DNA of 64,000 nucleotides, from positions 1 through 64,000 of the forward strand of contig CAJWEZ010000010.1 in the NCBI GenBank assembly GCA_913030605.1, written 5' to 3'. Source of the stretch: an uncultured Spirochaeta sp. (GTDB lineage Bacteria; Spirochaetota; Spirochaetia; DSM-27196; Alkalispirochaetaceae). The notes beneath the pieces were generated by a model that had not been told where the DNA came from, did not search any database, and was given only the letters and a program-made list of their open reading frames with translations. The translations under genes were made by a program, and so were the position numbers. This document shows, one piece after another, positions 9,024-17,178 of the stretch; positions within the stretch are counted from its first letter, which is position 1, and each line of letters starts with the position of its first letter.

Positions 9024-11000
9024 GTGGCAGACGGGCAGCCGGCGGAGTACGGGTCCACCATCCGGGACGACGAACGACGCGAGATACTCGATCAGATCGA
9101 TCTCATGACGGAGTCGCACAAACTCGAGGTGACCGACGATCTCTTCGTGGTCGAGGCCGGGAACAAGGGCGTCCTGTTCCCGATCCTGGTGAACGTGGGT
9201 GCGCTCGTGGCCATCCTGGCGTCGGTGTTTCTCCTGACCCGCATTTTCGGCCAGGATTCCGACGCGTTCCAGCAAAGCCGTCGCGTATACGCCTCCGTTG
9301 AAAACCAGCTCATCCGTCAGTTGCGCGAGGAGTCCAGAAACCAGCTCCAGAGCAAGGAATCGGAGATTCGCGATGTCCAGCAACGACTCCAGGCGGTGGC
9401 CGAGGAACGCAACTCGCTCCTGTCGTCCATGGAGGATCGGATTCGCGAGCGTGAGGCGGCCCTCCGCGATCAGTTGGCCCAGGAGCTGGCGACGGAACGC
9501 GATCGACTCCAGGGCCAGGGAATGGCAGGCACTCGTCTCGAGAACCAGCTGGCGTCGTTTGAACGGTCCCGCGCCGAGGAGGCGGATCGCACCCTCGCCG
9601 AGTTTCGATCGCAACTCGAGACGGAGCGGCAGCGGCTGGAGGAAGATCTCGCGCGGGCGCAACGGGAGTACAATAGCCGGCTCGACGAGCTCGCCACCGA
9701 GCGGGACCAGCTGGTCGCATCCTACCAGCAGCGGGAGACGGAGCTGCAGCAGCAACTCGCCATGCGTACACGGGCTCTCGAATCGGACCGTGATGCTGCC
9801 CAGACCGGACTCGCGCAGGCGCAGGCTCGCCTCAGCGAGTTGACCCGGAACCGCGAGGCGGAACGGCAGCTGCAGGCGCAGGTCACCGGCTATCTTTCGA
9901 GCATTCGCGACGCCGTGCAGCGTGGCGCCTATCCCGAGGCCAGGGCCACGATGGCGTCGTTTCGGTCCTTCGTGGATCCACCGGGGGGCACGCCGGTCAC
10001 CTACTCCCGGCGCGAGATGGATCTGTTTTTGGTGAATACACTGGACCGCATGGTGGCCGAGACGATGGAACGGGCCGCAGCGGCGGACTCCATCTCCGCG
10101 GATCTGACCCAGTTGCAGACGCTTCGCTCGTTTCTGGCGGACGGGGCCCGGTTCCGGGACACCGAGAACCCCGAGGACGCCGTTGCGTCGTACTCCGCCG
10201 CATTCGCCAGTCTCCCGGGATTGGCCGCCGCCCACGACTATCTGGTGCAGCGCGAGGTGGACCGGGAACGTCTATCGGCGCAGGAGGTGATCGAGCCGCT
10301 GCGATCGCAAAACGAGCGCTTTGTCGATCAGATCGATACGTTGCAGTCGCAGAATGCGAACCTGACGGATCGGGTCGGCATACTGGGCAGGGAGGTGACT
10401 GACTCCCGGGGCCGCCTGGAAGCGCAGGACACCGCGATGTCCGCCCTTTCCGATCGGATCGCCACGATGACAACCCGCCTCGCCGCGGCGTCCGCCGGCC
10501 TCGACGAGGCCAACGCGCGCGCGCAGGAGCTGAACGCGGCTCGGGACCGACTGGCGGCGCAACTCGCCGCTGCCCGTTCGGAAATCACGTCGCTGCAACG
10601 GCGTTCGACTGCGCTGGATGATCTGGAACGTGCGTACCGGGAGTTCCGTTCGCAAGAGACGGCGGCACTCAACGCCGACGCCCTCGATGAGGACGCCGCT
10701 GCCTTGAGGGGCAAGTTCGCGCTTGATTCCTTCCTGGGGTCGACGGAGGTTCAGCGCTTTTTCCCCGGTGTTCTGGACAGAATCCACACCTACGATGGCG
10801 CCTTTGAGAACGCGGGATACCGGGCCGCGCTTCTGGACGTGAGCGATATCCTCGAGGAAATCTCCTTCGCGGCGGATCCGCCGCAGCAGGCCGCCTACAT
10901 CGAACGTCAGATCGCCGAGAGCGCGGACGACCCGGAGCGACTGCGCCTCCTGTCCTCGCTCCAGCTGCTGCTGTCCGACCGCGCGCTGGGAACACCGTAA
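9024..11000 (+). CDS. Membrane-anchored long coiled-coil protein of unknown function
   Basis: This 658-residue protein has a short cytoplasmic N-terminus and one transmembrane segment at about 50-72 (ILVNVGALVAILASVFLL). Very long heptad-rich coiled coils rich in Gln, Glu, Arg and Ala occupy about 85-300 and 415-540. A C-terminal region of about 110 residues (from roughly 545) looks globular. No enzyme motif is visible. Proteins of this layout in spirochaetes are uncharacterised; a scaffold or envelope-structuring role is only a guess. The GTG at 9024 is chosen because a TATAAT box lies 7 bases upstream. The next in-frame ATG (residue 28) lacks a ribosome-binding site. The gene converges on the envelope operon to its right with a 46-base gap. 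Confidence 0.78.
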   Translation: MADGQPAEYGSTIRDDERREILDQIDLMTESHKLEVTDDLFVVEAGNKGVLFPILVNVGALVAILASVFLLTRIFGQDSDAFQQSRRVYASVENQLIRQLREESRNQLQSKESEIRDVQQRLQAVAEERNSLLSSMEDRIREREAALRDQLAQELATERDRLQGQGMAGTRLENQLASFERSRAEEADRTLAEFRSQLETERQRLEEDLARAQREYNSRLDELATERDQLVASYQQRETELQQQLAMRTRALESDRDAAQTGLAQAQARLSELTRNREAERQLQAQVTGYLSSIRDAVQRGAYPEARATMASFRSFVDPPGGTPVTYSRREMDLFLVNTLDRMVAETMERAAAADSISADLTQLQTLRSFLADGARFRDTENPEDAVASYSAAFASLPGLAAAHDYLVQREVDRERLSAQEVIEPLRSQNERFVDQIDTLQSQNANLTDRVGILGREVTDSRGRLEAQDTAMSALSDRIATMTTRLAAASAGLDEANARAQELNAARDRLAAQLAAARSEITSLQRRSTALDDLERAYREFRSQETAALNADALDEDAAALRGKFALDSFLGSTEVQRFFPGVLDRIHTYDGAFENAGYRAALLDVSDILEEISFAADPPQQAAYIERQIAESADDPERLRLLSSLQLLLSDRALGTP

Positions 11001-11046
11001 AACCAGCCCCCGACCGCGCGCCTGTCGCTATGCGTGCTGACGACGC

Positions 11047-12282
11047 CTAGTCAAACAGAAACCGGACGCCCAGGGCGGTGTTTCGCATGTCGACGGCCAC
11101 CGTGTCCGTGACCAGGTAACCGGGAACGCGTCGTCCGGAATAGTAGCCCGCCGGAAACGAAACGGACAGAAAATCGTCCACCGAGTGAGGCACGTAGGCA
11201 AGCGGTTCGTACTCGGCGAAAAGGCGGACCCTTGGAAGCAGTGCGTACTCCAGACCGACGGCCCCACCGATTCCCCACGGGGCAACCGGATCGAGCGTCG
11301 CCGGTGCACCGTCGTGGCTGAGTCTCAGAAATGGTCCGAGCTCCGCGTACGGCCGCAGCGTTCGATCCGGCAGGCGAAAGAACATCCCGGCGCGCACGGT
11401 TGCCAGCGAAAGCGGGTTCGACTGCAACAGGTTAGGGGTCGTTCCGGAGGGGTCTTCATTCACCAGGTACAGCCCGGCGGTGTACGTCGTGATGCCGGTT
11501 CTGACATAGATGGTTGCCGGTCTCGGGAACCACGCCGCACGAATCCCGGGAAACTGAAACCCTGCGAGGCGGACGTCCACGGCCCACCGATTGTACGCCA
11601 CCGGGTCCAGTTCAACCGTCACCGGGTCGTACTGGATGTAGACGCTTCGCTCGATCGGTAAATGGCCCGGTGTTTCGCCGCGAATCTCGAGTGCCGCCGG
11701 CGGATCGATCGCGGTTTCCACGACTCCGGTATCTCCGACCGGAATCGGATCGGCGGTGATACCGAACAGCACGGTGCCGGGTGGTGCCCTGACCACGAGC
11801 GAGACACGGTCTGCCGGCGGCGGTGTCCACTGGTCCCGCCTCTCGGTGAGCGGGAACCAGTACGCCTGTTCGATAAAGCGATACGGTACCGGCCTGTCCG
11901 GCGGCGAGAGAACGGTGTCGTCAGTCACGTTCCGAAGGATATCGTGGGACGAGGCGTGCAGCCTCACATCATCCATCGATCCGTCCGCGGTCACGGCGAG
12001 CCATCCGTCGGCGTCACGCTCCCGCGTCGCCGCGACGCGCGCCGGTTCATCGGGCGGTATGCCGAACGAGTCGTATTCGAGGATGATCAGGTTGGGATCC
12101 GACCGTTTGAGCACGGCAATTAACGACTCGTAGATCAGGCGGGCATCTACGGCGGAGAACGATGGCGATGGCTCAAAAAAGACGATCAGTCGGCGCCGCG
12201 GTCCGGAGTCCACGTCCCCGGCCTCACCGTACGCCTGAACCGCCGCCAGAGCCAGGACCGCAACGAGAATCCACCGCTTCAT
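11047..12282 (-). CDS. Secreted protein with PEGA-like segment and C-terminal outer-membrane beta-barrel
   Basis: This 411-residue protein has a cleavable signal peptide (MKRWILVAVLALAAVQAYG). An N-terminal alpha/beta domain (IVFFEPSP, LIILEYDSFG) is followed by a PEGA-like beta domain (VVRAPPGTVLFGI, LEIRGETPGH). The C-terminal third alternates aromatic and small residues (YAELGPFLRLS, VRLFAEYEPLAY) and ends GVRFLFD, typical of a beta-barrel. No catalytic motif is recognised. Its ATG overlaps the stop of the preceding gene by 4 bases (ATGA), so the two are translationally coupled. The preceding gene has the same overall plan, which suggests an envelope-associated pair. It is the last gene of the operon. 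Confidence 0.75.
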   Translation of the reverse strand: MKRWILVAVLALAAVQAYGEAGDVDSGPRRRLIVFFEPSPSFSAVDARLIYESLIAVLKRSDPNLIILEYDSFGIPPDEPARVAATRERDADGWLAVTADGSMDDVRLHASSHDILRNVTDDTVLSPPDRPVPYRFIEQAYWFPLTERRDQWTPPPADRVSLVVRAPPGTVLFGITADPIPVGDTGVVETAIDPPAALEIRGETPGHLPIERSVYIQYDPVTVELDPVAYNRWAVDVRLAGFQFPGIRAAWFPRPATIYVRTGITTYTAGLYLVNEDPSGTTPNLLQSNPLSLATVRAGMFFRLPDRTLRPYAELGPFLRLSHDGAPATLDPVAPWGIGGAVGLEYALLPRVRLFAEYEPLAYVPHSVDDFLSVSFPAGYYSGRRVPGYLVTDTVAVDMRNTALGVRFLFD

Positions 12283-13481
12283 GAGCGCGCTACCACCATA
12301 CCAACGGCGATCCGCGGCAGAACGCCGGCGGTCAACAGCCATCCACGGGAGTCGTAGCTCCCCGGGGTTCCCAGGGCATAGTGAAACCCCGCGCGCAGGA
12401 ACAGCGTCCGACGTCCGGCGGACCACTCGATCGTGGGATCGGCGAGGGACAGATACCAGTCGGTGCGCGGTGCACCGTCGGCGCTGTGAATCCAGGTGCG
12501 GCTGAACCCACCGCCGGCCGAAAAGCTGACCCGTACGGGTGAGGTCACCGGAAAGAACATATAGCCACCCGCGGCAACCGAAAGATCTCCCCGAAGAGCC
12601 GCCCGATCCCCAAAGCGCTGCCGCAGTGCGGCATCCACCTCCACAAACGATGCATCGGGCACCAGATACGCCCGCGCCCCGGTGCCGGCGCCCGTAAAGC
12701 GGCCGAGATCGAGCCATGCCGTCACGGCATAGCGCGTGCTCCGGAGGAGCGGTGGAAGCGAGACGTCGTTCTCCACCGAATCCAGCGTGACGCGCACGTC
12801 CGCCGGATGGTAGCCGCGTTTTTCCACACGGACGGGTACCGTCGTCCCGACGGCGAGGGGCGAATACGGGGCGACAAGGGAGCCGTCGGTCACCGTGCCG
12901 ATCGGCTGACCGGAAAACCGGATCGTGGCGCCTTCATCCGGCGAGCGAAACACGATCGATGCCACGCGGTCCACCCGGGGTGCATCGTCTCCATCCCCCG
13001 CCAGGAACGCCGTCAGGGGGGCCTCCATGCGAGCGATAGCGGCCCGCATCGCGTTGTAGAACGAGAGCCCCGGACGCTGACGCTCAAAGACCGACGCAAC
13101 CACCGCTCCCTGGGATACGTCGTAGATTTTCATCTGGAAGTAGACGGAGCGGCCATCGAGCAGGGTGAAACCGACAAACGCCACATCGGCGCGGGCTTCC
13201 GCCGCCGCGGCGCGGATGCCGCCGGGAGACCAGTCACCACCTCGCCCGTCCCCGTCCGTGGATTCGCCGGGTGCGGTAACCAGCCGCAGCCCCAACGAGT
13301 CCGCGAGTTCCGCCACCGCCGCCCGAACGGTCTCCTCGAACGGTTCTCCGGATCGTTGGTCGGAGAGATCCTGGAAGCTCAGGACGGCCACCGGACCGGA
13401 CACCTCACCGTCAACCGCATGCGCCCGGGCAAGAGCGGACGCAAGGATTCCGAGAGCCACGATCGCTGTGTGCCGGTTCAC
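12279..13481 (-). CDS. Secreted protein: CsgG/TolB-N-like domain, PEGA domain, C-terminal beta-barrel
   Basis: This 400-residue protein has a signal peptide (TAIVALGILASALARAHA). Residues of about 28-160 resemble the CsgG/TolB-N-type alpha/beta domain (GPVAVLSFQDLSDQ, ADVAFVGFTLLDG). A PEGA domain follows (GATIRFSGQPIGTV, VRVEKRGYHPADV), and then a C-terminal region of predicted barrel strands. PEGA domains are known from bacterial surface proteins and are thought to bind envelope components. The start is a GTG at 13481 with AAGGA about 11 bases upstream. It follows the cyclase gene by 24 bases and is coupled to the downstream gene, so it belongs to a four-gene operon. The function is not known. 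Confidence 0.76.
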   Translation of the reverse strand: MNRHTAIVALGILASALARAHAVDGEVSGPVAVLSFQDLSDQRSGEPFEETVRAAVAELADSLGLRLVTAPGESTDGDGRGGDWSPGGIRAAAAEARADVAFVGFTLLDGRSVYFQMKIYDVSQGAVVASVFERQRPGLSFYNAMRAAIARMEAPLTAFLAGDGDDAPRVDRVASIVFRSPDEGATIRFSGQPIGTVTDGSLVAPYSPLAVGTTVPVRVEKRGYHPADVRVTLDSVENDVSLPPLLRSTRYAVTAWLDLGRFTGAGTGARAYLVPDASFVEVDAALRQRFGDRAALRGDLSVAAGGYMFFPVTSPVRVSFSAGGGFSRTWIHSADGAPRTDWYLSLADPTIEWSAGRRTLFLRAGFHYALGTPGSYDSRGWLLTAGVLPRIAVGMVVARS

Positions 13482-13505
13482 CGCTGCACCGTTCCTTCAC
13501 CCACC

Positions 13506-15167
13506 CTATTTGGTGGTAATGACTTCCACGCCGTTCCAGTTCTCCGGAGGCGGGTTGGAGAGGTACCGCTCACACCGTTCCATCATCATCGAGGTTATCC
13601 GCTCCGGGCCGATACGGGATGCTACGTCCGAAAAGGTCTCGTATCCACGGCCAAAATCTCCGGCGAAATACTCTTCCATACCGCGGTTGTGAAGGTCCCA
13701 CACCGCCCGCACCTCCGGCGAGAGTTCGACCGCCGGTGCGTAGATTCGCTCACCCTGGCTCCGTCCCTTGACGGCCACCATGTCGAGGAGACGGCAGTAC
13801 ACGTCATCGCGGACCTGATCGTACAGGCTGGCGGAGATGATGATCTCCTGTTGGTACCGTTTGGTCAGGCCCTCCAGGCGCGACGCCAGGTTTACCATGT
13901 CCCCAATGACGGTGTAGTCCATTTTTCGCTCGGTGCCGATGTTGCCGACGGTGACGGAACCATAGGAAATCCCGACACCGATTTTGAACTCCGGTTTCCC
14001 GAGCGTGACCTGTTGCCGATTGAACTCGTGTACCGACGTCGCCATTTCGATTCCGGCCAGCACCGCCTGCACCGGATCATCGGCGTGCTGAACCGGCGCG
14101 CCGAACAGCGCCATGATGGCGTCACCGATGTATTTGTCCACGACACCCTGCCGGTTCATGATGATATCCACCATCATGGAGAAATAGCGATTCAGGGACC
14201 CGACGAGGTCGTCGGGAGCCATCCGCTCCGAGATCGACGTGAAGCTTCGGATGTCGGAGAACAGGATCGCAAGTTCGCGATCCTCACCAACCAGCATCGA
14301 TTCCGGGTTCTGAAAGAACCGGTCGATCAGCTCCTGGGGTACGTACTTCTGGAAGATGTTGCGGATCTTGGATTCTTTCTTCTGGGCGACGACGGCATCA
14401 AAGGCGTACTGTTTGATCGCGCTGTACGCCTTGTCCAGTTCGCCGACCATGATGTTAAACGTGTGCGACACCTGGCCGATCTCGTCGTCGTGTTCGACCG
14501 CCACTCGCGCGCTCAGGTCGTTGGATGAGATGATCTCCTTCATGGCGCCGGCCATGCGACTGAGCGGCTGCATCGTGTAGCGCACGAAAAAGAGAATCAA
14601 CAGCAGCGAGAACAGGGTGCCGCCGATGATCAACACCACCGTCTGGATGGTGATGCGATTGAGGTAGGTGTAAAACGCCGTCCGGTCCTCGCTGACGATC
14701 ACCAGCCACGAGAACGGGTCGAAGGTGAACCCCATGGCGATCCGCTCGTCATCCGCCACCCGAATCGTCTGGAGCGAACGGATCTCCTCGGACCCGACAA
14801 AGCGCCCCAGGGCGGTACGCTCGTCGTCACTCAGCCCAACCTCCCCGGTTGCCATCGCGACATCGAGGTTCTGGTCCAGCGCGAAAATCAGCTCCGTCTC
14901 GCTGCGAATCAGCCCCTCGGCGTACACCTCGATTCCCGCCTGCGTCGCTCTCTCCATGACCGGGTCCCCCGTGAGCCCGTTCTGGACCAGCAGGTCCCAC
15001 TGACCGGTCATGTAGTTTTCGAGTTCCGATACCTTGAAATCCAGGAATTCCGTCGTAACGCGGTTGACCGCGTTGACCGCCACCAGGTACGACGAGACGC
15101 CGCCGATCACCAGCGTTGCAAGAAGGACCGGGAGGACGACAAACGCGACTTTGAGCCAGATTTTCAC
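13506..15167 (-). CDS. HAMP-domain class III adenylate/guanylate cyclase
   Basis: This 553-residue membrane cyclase has TM1 at 5-30, a periplasmic sensor region of about 140 residues, TM2 at 173-197 and a HAMP domain at 197-250. A catalytic domain occupies about 295-490. Class III hallmarks are present: first metal Asp in ILFSDIRSFTS (Asp305), Lys-Tyr-Ile-Gly-Asp in DKYIGDAIMALFG (second metal Asp), and the transition-state Asn/Arg in IGDMVNLASRLEGL. It should make cAMP (or cGMP) in the cytoplasm in response to a periplasmic signal. The GTG start overlaps the stop of the upstream lipoprotein gene (GTGA), so sensor lipoprotein and cyclase are probably made together. Confidence 0.92.
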   Translation of the reverse strand: MKIWLKVAFVVLPVLLATLVIGGVSSYLVAVNAVNRVTTEFLDFKVSELENYMTGQWDLLVQNGLTGDPVMERATQAGIEVYAEGLIRSETELIFALDQNLDVAMATGEVGLSDDERTALGRFVGSEEIRSLQTIRVADDERIAMGFTFDPFSWLVIVSEDRTAFYTYLNRITIQTVVLIIGGTLFSLLLILFFVRYTMQPLSRMAGAMKEIISSNDLSARVAVEHDDEIGQVSHTFNIMVGELDKAYSAIKQYAFDAVVAQKKESKIRNIFQKYVPQELIDRFFQNPESMLVGEDRELAILFSDIRSFTSISERMAPDDLVGSLNRYFSMMVDIIMNRQGVVDKYIGDAIMALFGAPVQHADDPVQAVLAGIEMATSVHEFNRQQVTLGKPEFKIGVGISYGSVTVGNIGTERKMDYTVIGDMVNLASRLEGLTKRYQQEIIISASLYDQVRDDVYCRLLDMVAVKGRSQGERIYAPAVELSPEVRAVWDLHNRGMEEYFAGDFGRGYETFSDVASRIGPERITSMMMERCERYLSNPPPENWNGVEVITTK

Positions 15168-16981
15168 GGCAGGATCACCATCATCGTCGCCGTTCCGTTG
15201 GCGACGAAGGACAGAGCAGGCGTCTCGTCGGTCGCGGTGTATCCCAGATCCTGGCCGCCGGAACCGGCGTAGGTATTGCCGAGATCCACGTCGACGCTGG
15301 TGCCGGGGTTGATCCAGTTGTCGTAACGCAGCCCGTGAACGGAACCGTCGGCGTTGTAGGATACCAGCGAATACCGGTAGGTCGTTCCGTTGTCTTCCTT
15401 CAGCACCATCTTGGCCAGTCGATCCTGGTTGGTGTGAATGTAGATGATCGTGCCGACGGGGAGCCGGTTCTGTCCGCTGTTGTCCACCGGGGTCTGCGTC
15501 AGGTTGCCACCGTCGAACTCCGACTCGATCTGCGAAAACCCCACGTCAAAGAACGCGCCGGTCAGCGTGTAGGTGGCGCTGGACACGGCGGAGGCGGAGA
15601 ACTCGCCCGGTTTGAGCGCGATCGCCCGGATCGTCATCGTTTCGAGCACCTGCACACTGGTAGAGTAGACCGGCGCCGCGTCGGTGGGATCGGAGCCGTC
15701 GGTGGTGTAGTGGATCGTTGCGTCCGGGGTCTCGGTGGTGAGTTCGACGGACTGCGCGACGGTGTATTCACCACCGGGCACGCTGAACGCAACCGACGCC
15801 GCCGGCGGCAGGTAGTTCTGGACCGCCACCGCCGAGTCCTGGTAGCCGGCCCGCACCGCCACCGCCTTCAGCGTGGTCGGGATCGAAAGCGTCAACGGCC
15901 CGGCGTACTCAGATGACTCACCCGTGGGCGTGGTCCCGTCCGTGGTGTAGTAGATGGTCGCACCGTTCGTCGCCGTACTCAAGGTGACCTGGACATTTGC
16001 GACCTGATCACCCCCGGTGACATTGACGCCGACGTCGCCCGCCACCAGCGTGTACGTCTCGCTCGTCGGGGTCGATGCAAGCATCTGCGACCCCACGGCG
16101 ATCGCACGCACCGTCGTTCCCGTCTGAGACACGGTGAACGGTTCCGAATACTGCGTGGCCTCCTGGGTCGGTTCGGAGCCATCGGTTGTGTAGTAGATCG
16201 ACGCCCCGTCTGTCGCGGTTTCCAGCAGCACGAGTACATCGTTGGCGAATGATCCCCCGGTAGGCGCTATCGTCACCGGCGCCGTCGGCTGATACTCGAT
16301 GGCCCAGGTGCCGGATGCTTCTGAGCTCGTCGTTTTCCCCGGCGCGACCGCGATCGCGCGGATCGTCACGGAGGTGCCGTGGCCGGAGACGCTAACGGGT
16401 GTCTCATACCGGTACGAGGGAGAAACCTGCGGCTCGGTGCCGTCGGTGGTGAAATACACTGCTGCCCCCTCGTCGGGGGCGGATATCGTCACGGTCTGAT
16501 CCGTCGCGAACGAACCCGGCTCCGGGCTGAACGTTGGGGGATTGGTCGCGTCGTAGTTGATCGTGTACGTTGCGGTGGCAACCTCGCTGTCCCGCATCCC
16601 GTCCCGGGTGGCGACGGCGGTAATCGTCATCGATGTCAGGTGTCCCGCCACGGGGATCGGTTCGACAAAAACCGTGGAGTTCTCGTCCGGAAGCGAACCA
16701 TCGGTGGTGTAGCGGATCGTTGCCCCCGACGTCGTCGACGAAATCGAAACCGCCAGGTCGGCGTTGTAGGTGCCGGGGGAGACATCGAACGCCGGCGTCG
16801 CAACCTGCTCCGGGGCCGCCGGCGGATCCACCGGTGTCGGAGTCTCGGTGGGTGAATCGACAGGTACATTCAGCGCGTCCGGCGCGTACACAAACGGCTG
16901 GACACAGCCGCCGACGAACGCGACCAGCGTCAAGACGCCCAATGCGACAACGAGATTCCGAATAGTGCGTCCCACCCTCAC
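15164..16981 (-). CDS. Lipoprotein with five tandem chitobiase/hexosaminidase C-terminal-like (CHB_HEX_C_1) repeats
   Basis: This 605-residue lipoprotein has a signal sequence with lipobox FVGGC (Cys26) and a Pro/Thr-rich linker. Five repeats of about 80-90 residues follow, each marked by a YTTDG-x-x-P-type core (residues near 91, 177, 264, 345 and 424) and a TI[RT]AVA strand. This is the Ig-like module known as CHB_HEX_C_1, common on bacterial surface proteins. The C-terminal 130 residues (IIYIHTNQDRLAKMVL, YRYSLVSYNADG) form a separate domain I do not recognise. I used the GTG at 16981, preceded by a GGGGGGAAG purine run; another GTG at 17020 is possible. It is the first gene of the operon with the cyclase and could be its extracytoplasmic sensor partner. 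Confidence 0.82.
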   Translation of the reverse strand: MRVGRTIRNLVVALGVLTLVAFVGGCVQPFVYAPDALNVPVDSPTETPTPVDPPAAPEQVATPAFDVSPGTYNADLAVSISSTTSGATIRYTTDGSLPDENSTVFVEPIPVAGHLTSMTITAVATRDGMRDSEVATATYTINYDATNPPTFSPEPGSFATDQTVTISAPDEGAAVYFTTDGTEPQVSPSYRYETPVSVSGHGTSVTIRAIAVAPGKTTSSEASGTWAIEYQPTAPVTIAPTGGSFANDVLVLLETATDGASIYYTTDGSEPTQEATQYSEPFTVSQTGTTVRAIAVGSQMLASTPTSETYTLVAGDVGVNVTGGDQVANVQVTLSTATNGATIYYTTDGTTPTGESSEYAGPLTLSIPTTLKAVAVRAGYQDSAVAVQNYLPPAASVAFSVPGGEYTVAQSVELTTETPDATIHYTTDGSDPTDAAPVYSTSVQVLETMTIRAIALKPGEFSASAVSSATYTLTGAFFDVGFSQIESEFDGGNLTQTPVDNSGQNRLPVGTIIYIHTNQDRLAKMVLKEDNGTTYRYSLVSYNADGSVHGLRYDNWINPGTSVDVDLGNTYAGSGGQDLGYTATDETPALSFVANGTATMMVILP

Positions 16982-17178
16982 GCGATGTATTGCTTCCCCC
17001 CACGGATGCACGTGACCCACATGAAGTGCCTGGTTGATTACAAAACAGGTCAGGAATGCAGCCTCAGCAATAGTACCTCACAATGTCTGGGGCGGCTATA
17101 GTTTTTTTCAAGAATGTGAATATTTCCTGGACTCCAGCTCACTTGCGTTTCCCACGTGTCTCCGTTAGGCTCCGAACC

